From assembly GCA_021155985.1 (NCBI GenBank), contig JAJNBA010000015.1:1-51880 (forward strand): a stretch of DNA of 51,880 bases, read 5' to 3'. Source of the stretch: Actinomycetes bacterium. Its GTDB lineage: Bacteria; Actinomycetota; UBA4738; HRBIN12. The position numbers and the translations under genes were made by a program. The notes beneath the pieces are model-generated. The model did not search any database. It worked only from the letters and a program-made list of their open reading frames with translations, and was not told where the DNA came from. The first letter of the stretch is position 1, and every line of letters starts with the position of its first letter. Below are positions 30,158 through 41,387 of this stretch, one piece after another.

Positions 30158-32680
30158 ATGGCGGGCACGCTACGGCTCGGCCGGAAGCGGATCGAGGTCG
30201 AGGACGGGGACTCGATCGCGTCGGCGTTGTATCGCGCCGGGATCAGGACGTTCTCGCGATCGCTCAAGTATCACCGGCGCCGAGGCCTCTACTGCGGGAC
30301 GGGGGAGTGTCCCAACTGCCTCGTGACCGTCGACGGCATCCCCGGCGTTCGTTCGTGCGTGACGCCCGCCGCCGACGGGATGCGGGTGCGCCGCGAGCGC
30401 GGGTGGCCGTCGGTCGAGCGAGACGTGCTCGCGATCCTCGACCGACTGCACGTCCTGCTCCCCGTCGGCTTCTACTACAAGACGTTCATCCGTCCGCGAT
30501 GGTCGTGGGCGGTGGCGTCTCGGATGATCCGGCGCGCCGTCGGTGTGGGACGCCTGCCCGGCGGACCGGTGGTGACGCGCACGAACCGACATCTGCGCTG
30601 CGACGTGCTCGTCGTCGGCGCGGGCGAGTCGGGTCGCGCCGCCGCCGCCTCGGCCGCGATCCGGGGCGAGCGTGCGGTCCTCTGCGACGAGGGCGACGTG
30701 GCCGATCATCCCGAGGCGGTGGAGGTCCTCGGCCGCCACGCGGCGATCGGCGTCTACGAGGGACCGATGGTGGCGCTCGCGTCGGCGGAGGGCCTCGTCC
30801 AGGTGCACCCCCGGCGGATCGTGGCGGCCACCGGCGCCTCGGAGGTCCATCCGGTGTTCCCGGGGAACGATCTGCCCGGGGTGATGCTCGGTCGGGCCGC
30901 CGTGGGGCTCGTGGAGCGAGGTGTCGCGCCCGGCCGTCGGGCGGTGATCGTCGCGAGCCACGACGAAGGGATCGAGCACCTCACCGTGCTTCGGAACGCC
31001 GGCGTTCCGATCGCCGCCGTGGTGGTCCCATCGGTCCTCGCGGAGCAGGTGCCGGACGACGTCAGGTCCCTGGTCGATGCGACGGTCGTGCGTGCGGAGG
31101 GCAACGACCGGGTTCGCTTCGCGGTGCTCCGTGATGTCGACGGCGTGACCCGGGGGATCGGCTGCGATCTGTTCGTCCTCTCGGTGGGACTGTCGCCGAG
31201 GGACGACCTCGTCCGGATGAGCGCCGCGGGAGAGGTCGAGCCCGTCGGCGACGCCGGGGGGGAGGCTGCGCCGACCGTCACGATGCACACCGCGGGGACC
31301 GTGTGCCTGTGCGAGGACGTGTCCGTGAGAGACCTGGAGCGTGCGTGGGCGGAGGGGTTCCGCTCGTCGGAACTCCTGAAGCGCTACACGACCGCGACGA
31401 TGGGACCCTGCCAGGGAGCGATGTGCGGCCGGCACCTGGCGGCGTTCGCGGCGGCCAAGAACACCGACGCGGGCGCCACCGCGAGCGCGACCATCAGCGC
31501 CGCTCGGACCACGGCGCGCCCGCCCGCGCGCCCGGTGCCGCTGGCCGCTCTCGCCGCCGCGGTCCATCAGGTGATCGAGAAGCGCACCTCCCTGCACGAC
31601 GTGCACGTGGCCGCCGGCGCCCGGATGGCACGGTCCGGCTCCTGGCTCCGCCCGTTGCACTACGGGGACGCCGAGGAGGAGTACCGAGCCGTCCGCGAGC
31701 GCGTCTCCGTGATGGACGTCGGCACGCTCGCGAAGTTCCTCGTCACGGGTCCCGACGCCACGGTCCTGATGGACGCGTCGTTCCCCACCCGCTTCGACGA
31801 CCTGACTCCCGGGAGGTCTCGCTACCTGCTCGCTCTCGACGAGGCGGGCTATGTCTTCGACGACGGGCTCGTCTGCGGGTTGGGCGAGGAAGGCTGGTAC
31901 CTCACGTCGACGTCTGGCGGGGCCGATCGGATGGAGGCCTGGCTCCGTGACCGCGCCGATCGGCTGGGACTGCGGGTCCACGTGATCGACCTCACGGCCG
32001 AGCGAGGCGCGATCCTCGTGGCGGGGCCGCTCGCGCGAGCGCTCCTCGGCGAGCTCACGGACGCGCCGCTCGATACGGAGGCCTTCCCGCCGCTCGGCGT
32101 CCGGGAACTGACCGTGGCGGACGTTCCCTGCGGGGCGATCCGCAGCGGCTTCGTGGGGGAGGTGGCCTTCGAGCTCCACCATCCGCGCTCGAGCGGCCCT
32201 GCCCTGTGGGAGGCGATCGTGCGGCAGGGGGAGGGACTCGGGATCCGTCCGCATGGACTGGACGCCCTCGAGATCCTGCGACTCGAGAAAGGACACCTGT
32301 ACGTCGGGCAAGACACGATGCCCGACGACACCCCCGTGAAGGTCGGGCTCGGATGGGCGGTCGCTGCCGGGAAGGCGTTCGCCGCGTCGCGTGCGCTCGA
32401 GCGGCTGGCGGAGACGCCGTCGGATCGCCGGCTCGTCGGCCTCGCCTTCGACCGCGGAGGTGCGGAGCTCCGTGGGGTCCCGCTGCGCTCCGGCGGGCGC
32501 ATCGTCGGGAGGGTGACGTCGGCGGGCTGGAGCCCGATCCTCGAGCGTTCGATCGGACTCGGCTGGGTCCGTCGGGAACCCGGCGGCGACGTCCCCCACG
32601 CACTGCGTGCCGATCACGTCACCGCCCGCGTCGTGCCGACCCCGTTCCTCGATCCCGAAGGGGAACGCCTCCGTGGCTGA
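30158..32680 (+). CDS. soxA: Sarcosine oxidase alpha subunit-like
   Basis: This 840-residue protein has an N-terminal 2Fe-2S-type domain (GLYCGTGECPNCLVTVDG), a Rossmann domain (VLVVGAGESGRAAAASAA), a SoxA middle part (TVCLCEDVSVRDLERAWAEGF, TATMGPCQGAMCGRHLAAF) and a C-terminal aminomethyltransferase (GCV_T) domain, which in the family binds tetrahydrofolate to trap formaldehyde. Typical alpha subunits have about 960-1000 residues, so this one is shorter, mainly in the dinucleotide region. The substrate may be sarcosine, dimethylglycine or a related N-methyl amino acid. It overlaps gamma by 8 nt. Confidence 0.9.
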   Translation: MAGTLRLGRKRIEVEDGDSIASALYRAGIRTFSRSLKYHRRRGLYCGTGECPNCLVTVDGIPGVRSCVTPAADGMRVRRERGWPSVERDVLAILDRLHVLLPVGFYYKTFIRPRWSWAVASRMIRRAVGVGRLPGGPVVTRTNRHLRCDVLVVGAGESGRAAAASAAIRGERAVLCDEGDVADHPEAVEVLGRHAAIGVYEGPMVALASAEGLVQVHPRRIVAATGASEVHPVFPGNDLPGVMLGRAAVGLVERGVAPGRRAVIVASHDEGIEHLTVLRNAGVPIAAVVVPSVLAEQVPDDVRSLVDATVVRAEGNDRVRFAVLRDVDGVTRGIGCDLFVLSVGLSPRDDLVRMSAAGEVEPVGDAGGEAAPTVTMHTAGTVCLCEDVSVRDLERAWAEGFRSSELLKRYTTATMGPCQGAMCGRHLAAFAAAKNTDAGATASATISAARTTARPPARPVPLAALAAAVHQVIEKRTSLHDVHVAAGARMARSGSWLRPLHYGDAEEEYRAVRERVSVMDVGTLAKFLVTGPDATVLMDASFPTRFDDLTPGRSRYLLALDEAGYVFDDGLVCGLGEEGWYLTSTSGGADRMEAWLRDRADRLGLRVHVIDLTAERGAILVAGPLARALLGELTDAPLDTEAFPPLGVRELTVADVPCGAIRSGFVGEVAFELHHPRSSGPALWEAIVRQGEGLGIRPHGLDALEILRLEKGHLYVGQDTMPDDTPVKVGLGWAVAAGKAFAASRALERLAETPSDRRLVGLAFDRGGAELRGVPLRSGGRIVGRVTSAGWSPILERSIGLGWVRREPGGDVPHALRADHVTARVVPTPFLDPEGERLRG

Positions 32681-33068
32681 GCTCTGGTCCGTCCACGCTG
32701 CCGAGGAGGCATGCGACATCGTGATGCGGGCGCCGGGCGCGGGCCGAGTGGCAGCGGACGAGGTGATCGTGCGTGGCTCGATCGCGGAGGATCTCCGGGC
32801 CGCCGTCCACACGATCGACGCGGGCGCCGTCATCCGCGAGTGCTCCGAGGGATGGTCGGAGATCGTGCTCTCCGGCGCGGATGCCCGTTCCACCTTCGCC
32901 CGGGTATCGGATCTCCCGCTGCCGGATGACGGCGGCTACGTCCAAGGGGATGTCGCGCGCGTCGCGGCCCGCGTATTCGTGGAGGGCGACACGCTCCGCG
33001 TGTTCGTGCGCGCCTCCTGGGGCTCCTACCTCACGCGACAGATCGGGAGGGGGCGGTCGCGAGCGTGA
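32673..33068 (+). CDS. soxG: Sarcosine oxidase gamma subunit-like
   Basis: This 131-residue protein has weak but positional similarity to SoxG, with AGAVIRECSEGWSEIVLSGADARSTFARVSDLPLP and a C-terminal beta segment (RVFVEGDTLRVFVRASWGSYL). Normal gamma subunits are about 180-200 residues. The GTG at 32673 lies inside the alpha gene and the stop overlaps beta (GTGA), consistent with one complex. Confidence 0.75.
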   Translation: MAELWSVHAAEEACDIVMRAPGAGRVAADEVIVRGSIAEDLRAAVHTIDAGAVIRECSEGWSEIVLSGADARSTFARVSDLPLPDDGGYVQGDVARVAARVFVEGDTLRVFVRASWGSYLTRQIGRGRSRA

Positions 33069-34273
33069 CCGGCCTCCTCCGTCACCGGACCTATCTGCCG
33101 GCGCGCGAGCTGCGACGCGCCTACGACGTCGTGATCGTCGGAGGCGGAGTGAACGGGTTGTCGCTCGCCTATCACCTCGCCGCGGAACACGGCATCCGGG
33201 ATGTCGCCGTGCTCGAGCGTGCCTACATCGGCAGCGGCGGGAGCGGTCGCAACACGCAGGTCCTCCGCGCGAACTACAACACGCCGGAGACGGTCCCGCT
33301 GTACGCGGCCAGCCTCGCCCGCTACCGGGGGCTCTCGCAGGAGCTCGGATTCAACGTGCAGTTCAGTACCGAGGGAGAGCTCGATCTGTGTCACACGGAG
33401 GACTCGCTGCAGGTCGAGCGGGAGAAGTCCGCCCTGAACCGGGCCCTCGGCGTGCAGACCGACATCCTCGGACCGGACGAGATCCTCGAGGTGTGTCCTC
33501 TGGTGGACCTGAGCGGCGGTGGCGAGCTGCCGGTGATCGGCGCCTCGTACCACCCGCCCGGCTCCTTCGCCCGACACGACGCGGTCGTCTGGGGGTTCGC
33601 GCAGGCCGCCGCCCGCCGGGGCGTCGACATCCATCAGGGCGTCGTGGTGACGGGGGTGCAGGTCGACGATCACACGTGTGTCGGCGTCGAGACCTCCGCC
33701 GGGCCGGTCTCGGCAGGTCACGTCGTGAGCGCCGTCGCCGGCTGGTCCACGCAGCTCGCCGCGATGGCCGGCGTCCGCCTGCCGATCGTGACCCACTTGC
33801 TCCAGGCGTTCGTCACCGAGCCCTATCGCCCCGTGCTGCGCGGGCTGGTTTCGTCGATGGATCTCACGATCTACGTGTCGCAGACGACGCGAGGGGAGCT
33901 GCTGGCGGGCGCCGAGATCGTTCCGTACTCCACGTTCTCGACACGCTCGACCTTCGAGTTCCTGTCCGAGGCCGCGCGGAGGTCGATCCTGATCCTCCCG
34001 TTCATGGCGGAGGCGCGGGCGATGCGGCAGTGGGGTGGGTCCTGCGATATGACGCCGGACTCCTCGCCGATCCTCGGGCCCACGCCCGTGGACGCGTTCA
34101 GCGTGATGGCGGGCATGGGGACCTGGGGGTTCAAAGGCGCGCCGATCTTCGGGGCGACGATGGCGGACTCGATCGCCACCGGTCGCGTGCCCGACCTGAT
34201 CGCGCCGTTCGCCCTCAGCCGGTTCCGCGAGGACCGCATGGTTCCGGATGCAGCGTCCGCGGGTACGCACTGA
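33065..34273 (+). CDS. soxB: Sarcosine oxidase beta subunit-like flavoprotein
   Basis: This 402-residue FAD enzyme of the DAO/sarcosine oxidase fold has VVIVGGGVNGLSLAYHLAAEHG, then VLERAYIGSGGSGRNTQVLRANY, matching SoxB, and a C-terminal motif MTPDSSPILGPTPVDAFSVMAGMGTWGFKGAPIFG. It carries the substrate-oxidising flavin. In most operons soxB comes first (B-D-A-G); here it is last (D-A-G-B). The start GTG overlaps the gamma stop. Confidence 0.9.
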   Translation: MTGLLRHRTYLPARELRRAYDVVIVGGGVNGLSLAYHLAAEHGIRDVAVLERAYIGSGGSGRNTQVLRANYNTPETVPLYAASLARYRGLSQELGFNVQFSTEGELDLCHTEDSLQVEREKSALNRALGVQTDILGPDEILEVCPLVDLSGGGELPVIGASYHPPGSFARHDAVVWGFAQAAARRGVDIHQGVVVTGVQVDDHTCVGVETSAGPVSAGHVVSAVAGWSTQLAAMAGVRLPIVTHLLQAFVTEPYRPVLRGLVSSMDLTIYVSQTTRGELLAGAEIVPYSTFSTRSTFEFLSEAARRSILILPFMAEARAMRQWGGSCDMTPDSSPILGPTPVDAFSVMAGMGTWGFKGAPIFGATMADSIATGRVPDLIAPFALSRFREDRMVPDAASAGTH

Positions 34274-34281
34274 GGCGAAGG

Positions 34282-34755
34282 ATGCGACGACTGGAGCTGC
34301 TCCGGCACGCGAAGCGGGATCCGAACGAGGACCGACTCTCCGCTGCGGGGCGGGCGCAGGCCGAGGACGTGGGGCGAGAGGCGAGCGGCTACGACGCCGT
34401 CTTCGTCTCGCCGGCGGCGCGCGCCGCGGAGACGGCCGCATGGATCCTGAGGGGGTCGGGCCGGCAACTGGCGTCGCACGGGGTGATCGACGGCCTCGCA
34501 GGTCGGGATGCGACGGGAGGCACTCCGGAGGGGATGGCCGCGGGGATCCGGGCGCTGCTGACCGCCGTGCCGGAGGGCGGCGTCGGGCTCGCGGTCAGCC
34601 ACACCCCGTTCGTCGAACGAGCGATGACGGGGCTCACGGGACGCGAGCCGTCCCCGTTCGCGGAGTGCGAAGGCATCCGCGTGACCGAGACGGAGGACGG
34701 TCGCATCGAGGTGGAGGAGATCAGGCGGGCCGGACAGCCGACGGCGAGGACCTGA
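34282..34755 (+). CDS. SixA-like histidine phosphatase
   Basis: This 157-residue protein of the histidine phosphatase superfamily starts MRRLELLRHAKRDPNEDRLSAAGRAQAEDVG (RHx catalytic motif) and has VSHTPFVERAMTGLTG with the second His. It is closest to SixA/phosphohistidine phosphatases. It starts 8 nt after the beta subunit gene. Its stop touches the convergent UvrA-like stop within the 12-bp palindrome at 34750-34761. Confidence 0.85.
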   Translation: MRRLELLRHAKRDPNEDRLSAAGRAQAEDVGREASGYDAVFVSPAARAAETAAWILRGSGRQLASHGVIDGLAGRDATGGTPEGMAAGIRALLTAVPEGGVGLAVSHTPFVERAMTGLTGREPSPFAECEGIRVTETEDGRIEVEEIRRAGQPTART

Positions 34756-37064
<2,309 letters not shown>

Positions 37065-37068
<4 letters not shown>

Positions 37069-37532
37069 CTCACGGCCTTCTTCACGAGCGCCGCGATCTT
37101 CTTCTCGTCGGCGGCCGTCAGCTTCGTCAGCGCCCAGGAGGTCGGCCACATCGAGCCTGCGTCGAGGTTCGCGTCGTCGTTGAAGCCGAACGTCGCGTAC
37201 CTCGCCTTGAACTTGTCCGCGCTCTGGAAGAAGCAGATGACCTTGCCGTCCTTGGCATACGCGGGCATCCCGTACCAGGTCTTCGGTGCGAGGTCCGGCG
37301 CGCTGGCTTTGACGATCGCATGGATGCGCTTGCCCATGGCGCGATCCTTCGGAGGCATCTCGGCGATCGCCGCGAGCGCGGCCTTCTCGTCGTTCGCGCC
37401 GCGCGCCTCCTCCTTCAGCTCTTTGGCGTATGCCTTGGCCGCGGCTCGTTCCTCGGGCGACCATCCCGTCCCCGTCTTGCCCTTCGCGGTGGTGCTCTTC
37501 GCGGGCTTCCGCGTGGCCTTCTTCGCGCTCAT
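37065..37532 (-). CDS. DUF1801/YdhG-like protein
   Basis: This 155-residue protein has a Lys/Ala-rich N-terminal tail, possibly nucleic-acid binding, and a C-terminal YdhG/DUF1801 fold: [47 protein letters not shown]. Relatives are called iron chaperones, but function is uncertain. The ATG at 37532 follows GGAGGAG; an ATG at 37559 lies before that site. It sits between the VOC and UvrA-like genes and is translationally coupled to the latter. Confidence 0.85.
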
Positions 37533-37555
37533 CGTCTTCTCCTCCACACGCTCAC

Positions 37556-37912
37556 TCACTGGTCCTGGATCAGCCCGAGCACGTTGCCATCGGTGTCGGT
37601 GATGGTCGCCACCAGGCGGCCGCTCCCGACATCGCGGGCCGGATCCTTCAGGGTGGCGCCCGCGGCGGTCACCTCGGCCAGCTTCGCCACGATGTCCGAC
37701 ACGTGCCAGTAGGCCACCGGTGAGGTCATGCCCTGCGGCCCTCCGCCCGGCACCAGCCCGATGTGCTGGCCCTCGGCTTCGAAACCGACGTAGTAGGCGT
37801 CGGCCACCTGCGGTGCAACGCCGAGCAGGGCCGTGTAGACGGCCTTGGCCTTCTCCACATCGGAGACGGGATGCAGCAGGGTCTTGGCTCCCTGCGTGGA
37901 TGAGCCGGTCAT
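37556..37912 (-). CDS. VOC-family (glyoxalase/bleomycin-resistance fold) protein
   Basis: This 118-residue VOC protein has [24 protein letters not shown] and a C-terminal half ending [13 protein letters not shown]. It probably binds or modifies a small toxic molecule. The ATG at 37912 follows AAAGGAG. It leads the VOC-DUF1801-UvrA-like operon, and the 23-bp repeat lies 63 nt upstream. Confidence 0.9.
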   Translation of the reverse strand: MTGSSTQGAKTLLHPVSDVEKAKAVYTALLGVAPQVADAYYVGFEAEGQHIGLVPGGGPQGMTSPVAYWHVSDIVAKLAEVTAAGATLKDPARDVGSGRLVATITDTDGNVLGLIQDQ

Positions 37913-37975
37913 GTTCGCTCCTTTCGTCGCCTGATGGTCCCTGGCTCGCACTCTAGGTGCGGCCGGGTGATTGGT

Positions 37976-37998
37976 GCTTCTCGATTCCTGATCGGTCT
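37976..37998. repeat. 23-bp repeat, copy 1 (candidate AraC operator)
   Basis: Contains the core GATTCCTGATCGG and is identical over 23 bp to 38455-38477. It lies in the gap upstream of the VOC gene at 37912. Confidence 0.75.
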
Positions 37999-38010
37999 CG
38001 GAAGGGAGAC

Positions 38011-38421
38011 TCAGCGCAGTTCTTGGATGCGGAGCAGGTTGCCAGCGGGATCGCGGACGGCGCAGTCACGAACCCCGTACGGCTGCTCGATCGGCTCCTG
38101 GACGATATCGGCGTCGCTGGCCTGGAGCCGTTCGAAGGTGCCGTCGAGATCGGCGGTGGCCAGGTTGATGCCCGCGTACGTGCCCTTGGCCATCATCTCC
38201 ACGACGGTGCGACGCTCGTCGTCGGTGATCCCCGGTGTGACGGCCGGCGGATGGAGAACGATGGAGGTGCCGGGTTGGCCGGGAGGGCCGACGGTGATCC
38301 AGTGCATCCCGCCGTATTCGACGTCGTTGCGGACCTCGAAGCCGAGGATGTCCCGGTAGAAGGCCAGGGCGGCGTCCGGGTCGTCCTGCGGCAGGTAGCT
38401 CGAGTGGATCGTGATGTCCAT
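38011..38421 (-). CDS. VOC-family protein
   Basis: This 136-residue VOC protein has DITIHSSYLPQDDPDAALAFYRDILGFEVRNDVEYGGMHWITVGPPGQPGTSIVLHP and ends VRDPAGNLLRIQEL. This subfamily is common next to AraC regulators in actinobacteria. It starts 5 nt after the AraC stop, and repeat copy 2 lies 33 nt upstream, inside the AraC gene. It probably handles a small toxic or electrophilic compound. Confidence 0.92.
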   Translation of the reverse strand: MDITIHSSYLPQDDPDAALAFYRDILGFEVRNDVEYGGMHWITVGPPGQPGTSIVLHPPAVTPGITDDERRTVVEMMAKGTYAGINLATADLDGTFERLQASDADIVQEPIEQPYGVRDCAVRDPAGNLLRIQELR

Positions 38422-38426
38422 GGCCG

Positions 38427-38876
38427 TCAGGCTAGCTGGGGCTCGCGGGCCGGCGCTTCTCGATTCCTGATCGGTCTGCTCACCTGCTTCGCCACGCACG
38501 GCGGCATCCCCGCCATCGCGCCCGTCTCCCGGTCCCGATAGACGCTGGGTGGCACGCCGACCAGCTCCGTGAAGCGGGTGCTGAAGGTGCCCAACGACGA
38601 GCAGCCGACCTCGAAGCAGACCTCGGTGACGGTGAGATCACCACGACGCAGCAGCGCCATCGCGCGCTCGATGCGTCGTGTCATCAGGTAGCTGTACGGC
38701 GACTCGCCGTACGCGAGCCGGAACTGACGGCTGAGATGCCCCGCCGACATGTGCGCGCCGCGGGCGAGCGCCTCGACGTCCAGCGGCTGCGCGTAGTCGC
38801 GGTCCATCCGATCGCGAACGCGGCGCAGGACCGCGAGGTCGCGCAGGTGCCGCGCCGCGGCGATTCTGCCGGTCAC
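38427..38876 (-). CDS. AraC-family transcriptional regulator
   Basis: This 149-residue protein is mostly the double helix-turn-helix DNA-binding domain: YAQPLDVEALARGAHMSAGHLSRQFRLAYGESPYSYLMTRRIERAMALLRRGDLTVTEVCFEVGCSSLGTFSTRFTELVGVPPSVYRDR. There is no separate ligand domain, so a bound partner or modified residue may be the signal; the tail has a Cys (GMPPCVAKQ). It probably controls the VOC genes and the UvrA-like operon through the 23-bp repeats. The GTG at 38876 is the best start, without a clear ribosome site. Confidence 0.88.
   Translation of the reverse strand: MTGRIAAARHLRDLAVLRRVRDRMDRDYAQPLDVEALARGAHMSAGHLSRQFRLAYGESPYSYLMTRRIERAMALLRRGDLTVTEVCFEVGCSSLGTFSTRFTELVGVPPSVYRDRETGAMAGMPPCVAKQVSRPIRNREAPAREPQLA
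38455..38477. repeat. 23-bp repeat, copy 2 (candidate AraC operator)
   Basis: Identical to 37976-37998; it encodes the last codons of the AraC gene (SRPIRNRE) and lies 33 nt before the second VOC start. Confidence 0.75.
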
Positions 38877-38923
38877 GCGCGGAATCGTGCCACGTCGCGT
38901 CGGAGGTGTCAGCGCGACCGGCC

Positions 38924-40309
38924 TCAGTGCCGTCCCTCCGGGACCCGCCACCCACCGTGATCCTGGGCGAGGCGATCCGCGCTCGCCGGACCCCACGAGC
39001 CCTTCGCGTAGTGCTCTGTCGGCGGCGGCGCATCGAGGAGTGGCTGCAGGATGCGCCACGTCTCCTCGATCACCTCCTGTCGGGGGAAGAGCGTGCCGTC
39101 GCCGTTGATCGCGTCCAGGAGCAGGCGCTCGTACGGCGCCGGCGCGCGCCCAGGCTGTTCCTGGAAGGAGAAGTCGAGGTGTACCGGATCGGGCCGGTCC
39201 TCTCCCGGTGCCTTCACCATCACGCCCAGGGAAGCCCCCGGCTCGGGCCCGATCCGGAGCGTCATGTGGTTGTGGCGCTTCACCTCCCCGATGCTGTCGC
39301 CCATGAGGATCGCGGGCGGGAGCCGGAACCGGATGTCCACCTCCGTGGCGGTCACCGGCAGCGCCTTCCCCGTACGGATGAGGAACGGCACCCCGGCCCA
39401 ACGCCAGTTGTCGATCTCGAGCCGCAGGGCCGCGAAGGTCTCGGTCTCCGAATCCGGCCTGACCCCCTTCACCGCTCGGTATCCCTCGTACTGACCTCGG
39501 ACGTAGGCGGATGGATCCGCGTCGGGGATCGACCGGAGCACGTCGAGGCGCCGGTCCGCGATCGGGTCGTGACCCCCCGCGGGAGCCTCCATCGTCACCA
39601 GCGCGAGGATCTGGAGCAGATGGTTCTGGACGACGTCCCGGAGCGCTCCGACGGGGTCGTAGAAGGTCCCCCGGTCCGCGACGTCGAAGTCCTCGGCCAT
39701 GTTGATCTGCACGGTCGAGACGTGGTACCGGTTCCAGATCGGCTCGAAGATCTCGTTCGCGAACCGCAGGTACACGATGTCCTGGACCGGTTCCTTCCCC
39801 AGGAAATGGTCGATGCGGTAGACCTGATCCTCCTCGAGCACCCGGCGGATGCGGCGGTTCAGCTCCGTCGCCGACGCCAGATCCTCGCCGAAGGGCTTCT
39901 CGATCACGACGCGCGCACCGGTCGTGAGGTCGGCGGCGCCGAGCGCCTCGACCGTCGACCCGAAGTACGACGGGGGGATCGCGAGGTAGAACACCGGCCG
40001 CTCCGCGCCTCCGAGGGCCTGCGCGATCTTCGTGTACAGCTCGGGGTCGGTGACGTCGCCCGCCACGTACCTCAGCCGATCGGCGAGCCGCTGGAAGACC
40101 GCCTCGTCCACCGACTCGCCGGCCTCCTCGATCGCCTCACGCGCGCGGGTGTGGATCTCCTCCTGCCCCCCTTCCCTCCGGCCGACGCCGAGCACCGGGC
40201 ACGGCAGCAGGTCCCTCGCCTCGAGGCGGTACAGCGCGGGCAGCGTCATCTTGCGAGCGAGATCGCCGGTGATCCCGAAGAGGACGAGCGCGTCAGCCGT
40301 TCGGTCCAT
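38924..40309 (-). CDS. zwf: Glucose-6-phosphate 1-dehydrogenase
   Basis: This 461-residue enzyme has the NADP-binding GITGDLARKMTLPALYRL, EKPFGEDLAS and the active-site motif RIDHFLGKEPVQDIVYLRF. It oxidises glucose-6-phosphate in the first step of the oxidative pentose phosphate pathway and makes NADPH. The length is typical. It is divergent from gnd-pgl, whose products do the next steps. The ATG at 40309 is consistent with the family N-terminus. Confidence 0.96.
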   Translation of the reverse strand: MDRTADALVLFGITGDLARKMTLPALYRLEARDLLPCPVLGVGRREGGQEEIHTRAREAIEEAGESVDEAVFQRLADRLRYVAGDVTDPELYTKIAQALGGAERPVFYLAIPPSYFGSTVEALGAADLTTGARVVIEKPFGEDLASATELNRRIRRVLEEDQVYRIDHFLGKEPVQDIVYLRFANEIFEPIWNRYHVSTVQINMAEDFDVADRGTFYDPVGALRDVVQNHLLQILALVTMEAPAGGHDPIADRRLDVLRSIPDADPSAYVRGQYEGYRAVKGVRPDSETETFAALRLEIDNWRWAGVPFLIRTGKALPVTATEVDIRFRLPPAILMGDSIGEVKRHNHMTLRIGPEPGASLGVMVKAPGEDRPDPVHLDFSFQEQPGRAPAPYERLLLDAINGDGTLFPRQEVIEETWRILQPLLDAPPPTEHYAKGSWGPASADRLAQDHGGWRVPEGRH

Positions 40310-40358
40310 ACGCTCTCGGGATGAGGACGGATCTGGCGGATGAGCGAAGGGAGCGCCG

Positions 40359-41387
40359 ATGACGACGGATCGACCGATGGAGCTCGGCATGGTGGGCCTC
40401 GGCAGGATGGGCTCCAACCTCGTCCGGCGGCTGATGGCCGACGGACACCGGTGCGTGGTCCACGACGTGAGTCCCGAGGCAGTGACGGCGATCGTCGGTG
40501 AGGGAGCGGCGGGCGCGTCGACGATCCTCGAGCTCGTGGCGGCCCTGCAGCCCCCGCGAGCCGTGTGGGTGATGGTCCCCGCCGGCGAGCCCACGGAAGC
40601 GGTCATCCGGGAGCTGGCCGAGCACCTCGAGCCCGGGGATACGGTCATCGACGGCGGGAACACGAACCATCGTGACGACCTTCGGCGGGCGCGCGAGCTC
40701 GCCGACCGGGAGATCCATCTCGTGGACTGCGGCACGAGCGGCGGCCTCTTCGGCATCCAGCGCGGCTTCTGCCTGATGGTCGGAGCGGATGAGGACGTGT
40801 TCGGGCACCTGGAGCCCATCTTCGCATCGCTCGCGCCGGGTGTGGACACGGCCCCGCGTACCCGAGGCCGCGACGGCGATCCCTCGCCTGCCGAGCAGGG
40901 GTACCTCCGTTGCGGCCCGGTGGGCGCCGGGCACTTCGTGAAGATGGTCCACAACGGCATCGAGTACGGCCTGATGGCGGCGTACGCCGAGGGGTTGAAC
41001 GTCCTCGCCAACGCGAACGCGGGCGGAGCGGTCGCCCCGGCCGATGCGGAGACCGCGCCCCTTCGAGACCCCGAGGCCTACCGGTACGAGATCGACGTGG
41101 CCGAGGTGGCGGAGGTCTGGCGCCGGGGGAGCGTGGTGTCGTCGTGGCTCCTCGATCTGACGGCGGCCGCGCTGCACGCCGACCCCGGACTCGACGACCT
41201 CGAGGGACAGGTGGCCGACTCGGGCGAGGGGCGCTGGGCCGCGATCGCCGCGATCGAAGAAGGGGTGCCCGCCGATGTGTTGACCGCCGCTCTCTTCTCC
41301 CGATTCTCGTCGCGCGACCGTGGCGGCTTCGCGAACCGCGTCCTGTCCGCGATGCGTCTCGAGTTCGGGGGGCACCGGGAGCGGTGA
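40359..41387 (+). CDS. gnd: 6-phosphogluconate dehydrogenase, short decarboxylating type
   Basis: This 342-residue enzyme has the cofactor-binding GLGRMGSNLVRRLMADGH, VIDGGNTNHRDD and the catalytic Lys/His region FVKMVHNGIEYGLMAAYAEG. The short form (about 300-340 residues) is usually NAD-dependent. It converts 6-phosphogluconate to ribulose-5-phosphate. The stop overlaps the pgl GTG, so the two are coupled. Confidence 0.94.
   Translation: MTTDRPMELGMVGLGRMGSNLVRRLMADGHRCVVHDVSPEAVTAIVGEGAAGASTILELVAALQPPRAVWVMVPAGEPTEAVIRELAEHLEPGDTVIDGGNTNHRDDLRRARELADREIHLVDCGTSGGLFGIQRGFCLMVGADEDVFGHLEPIFASLAPGVDTAPRTRGRDGDPSPAEQGYLRCGPVGAGHFVKMVHNGIEYGLMAAYAEGLNVLANANAGGAVAPADAETAPLRDPEAYRYEIDVAEVAEVWRRGSVVSSWLLDLTAAALHADPGLDDLEGQVADSGEGRWAAIAAIEEGVPADVLTAALFSRFSSRDRGGFANRVLSAMRLEFGGHRER

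Noticed and set aside
30170..32893. A 907-codon open frame on the minus strand opposite the sarcosine-oxidase alpha gene
   Set aside because: It is a GC-rich antisense shadow; the plus-strand protein has clear family motifs and the antisense translation has none.
40310..41011. N-terminal extension of the zwf frame by about 230 residues
   Set aside because: It lies antisense to gnd, and the dehydrogenase family begins at the ATG at 40309.
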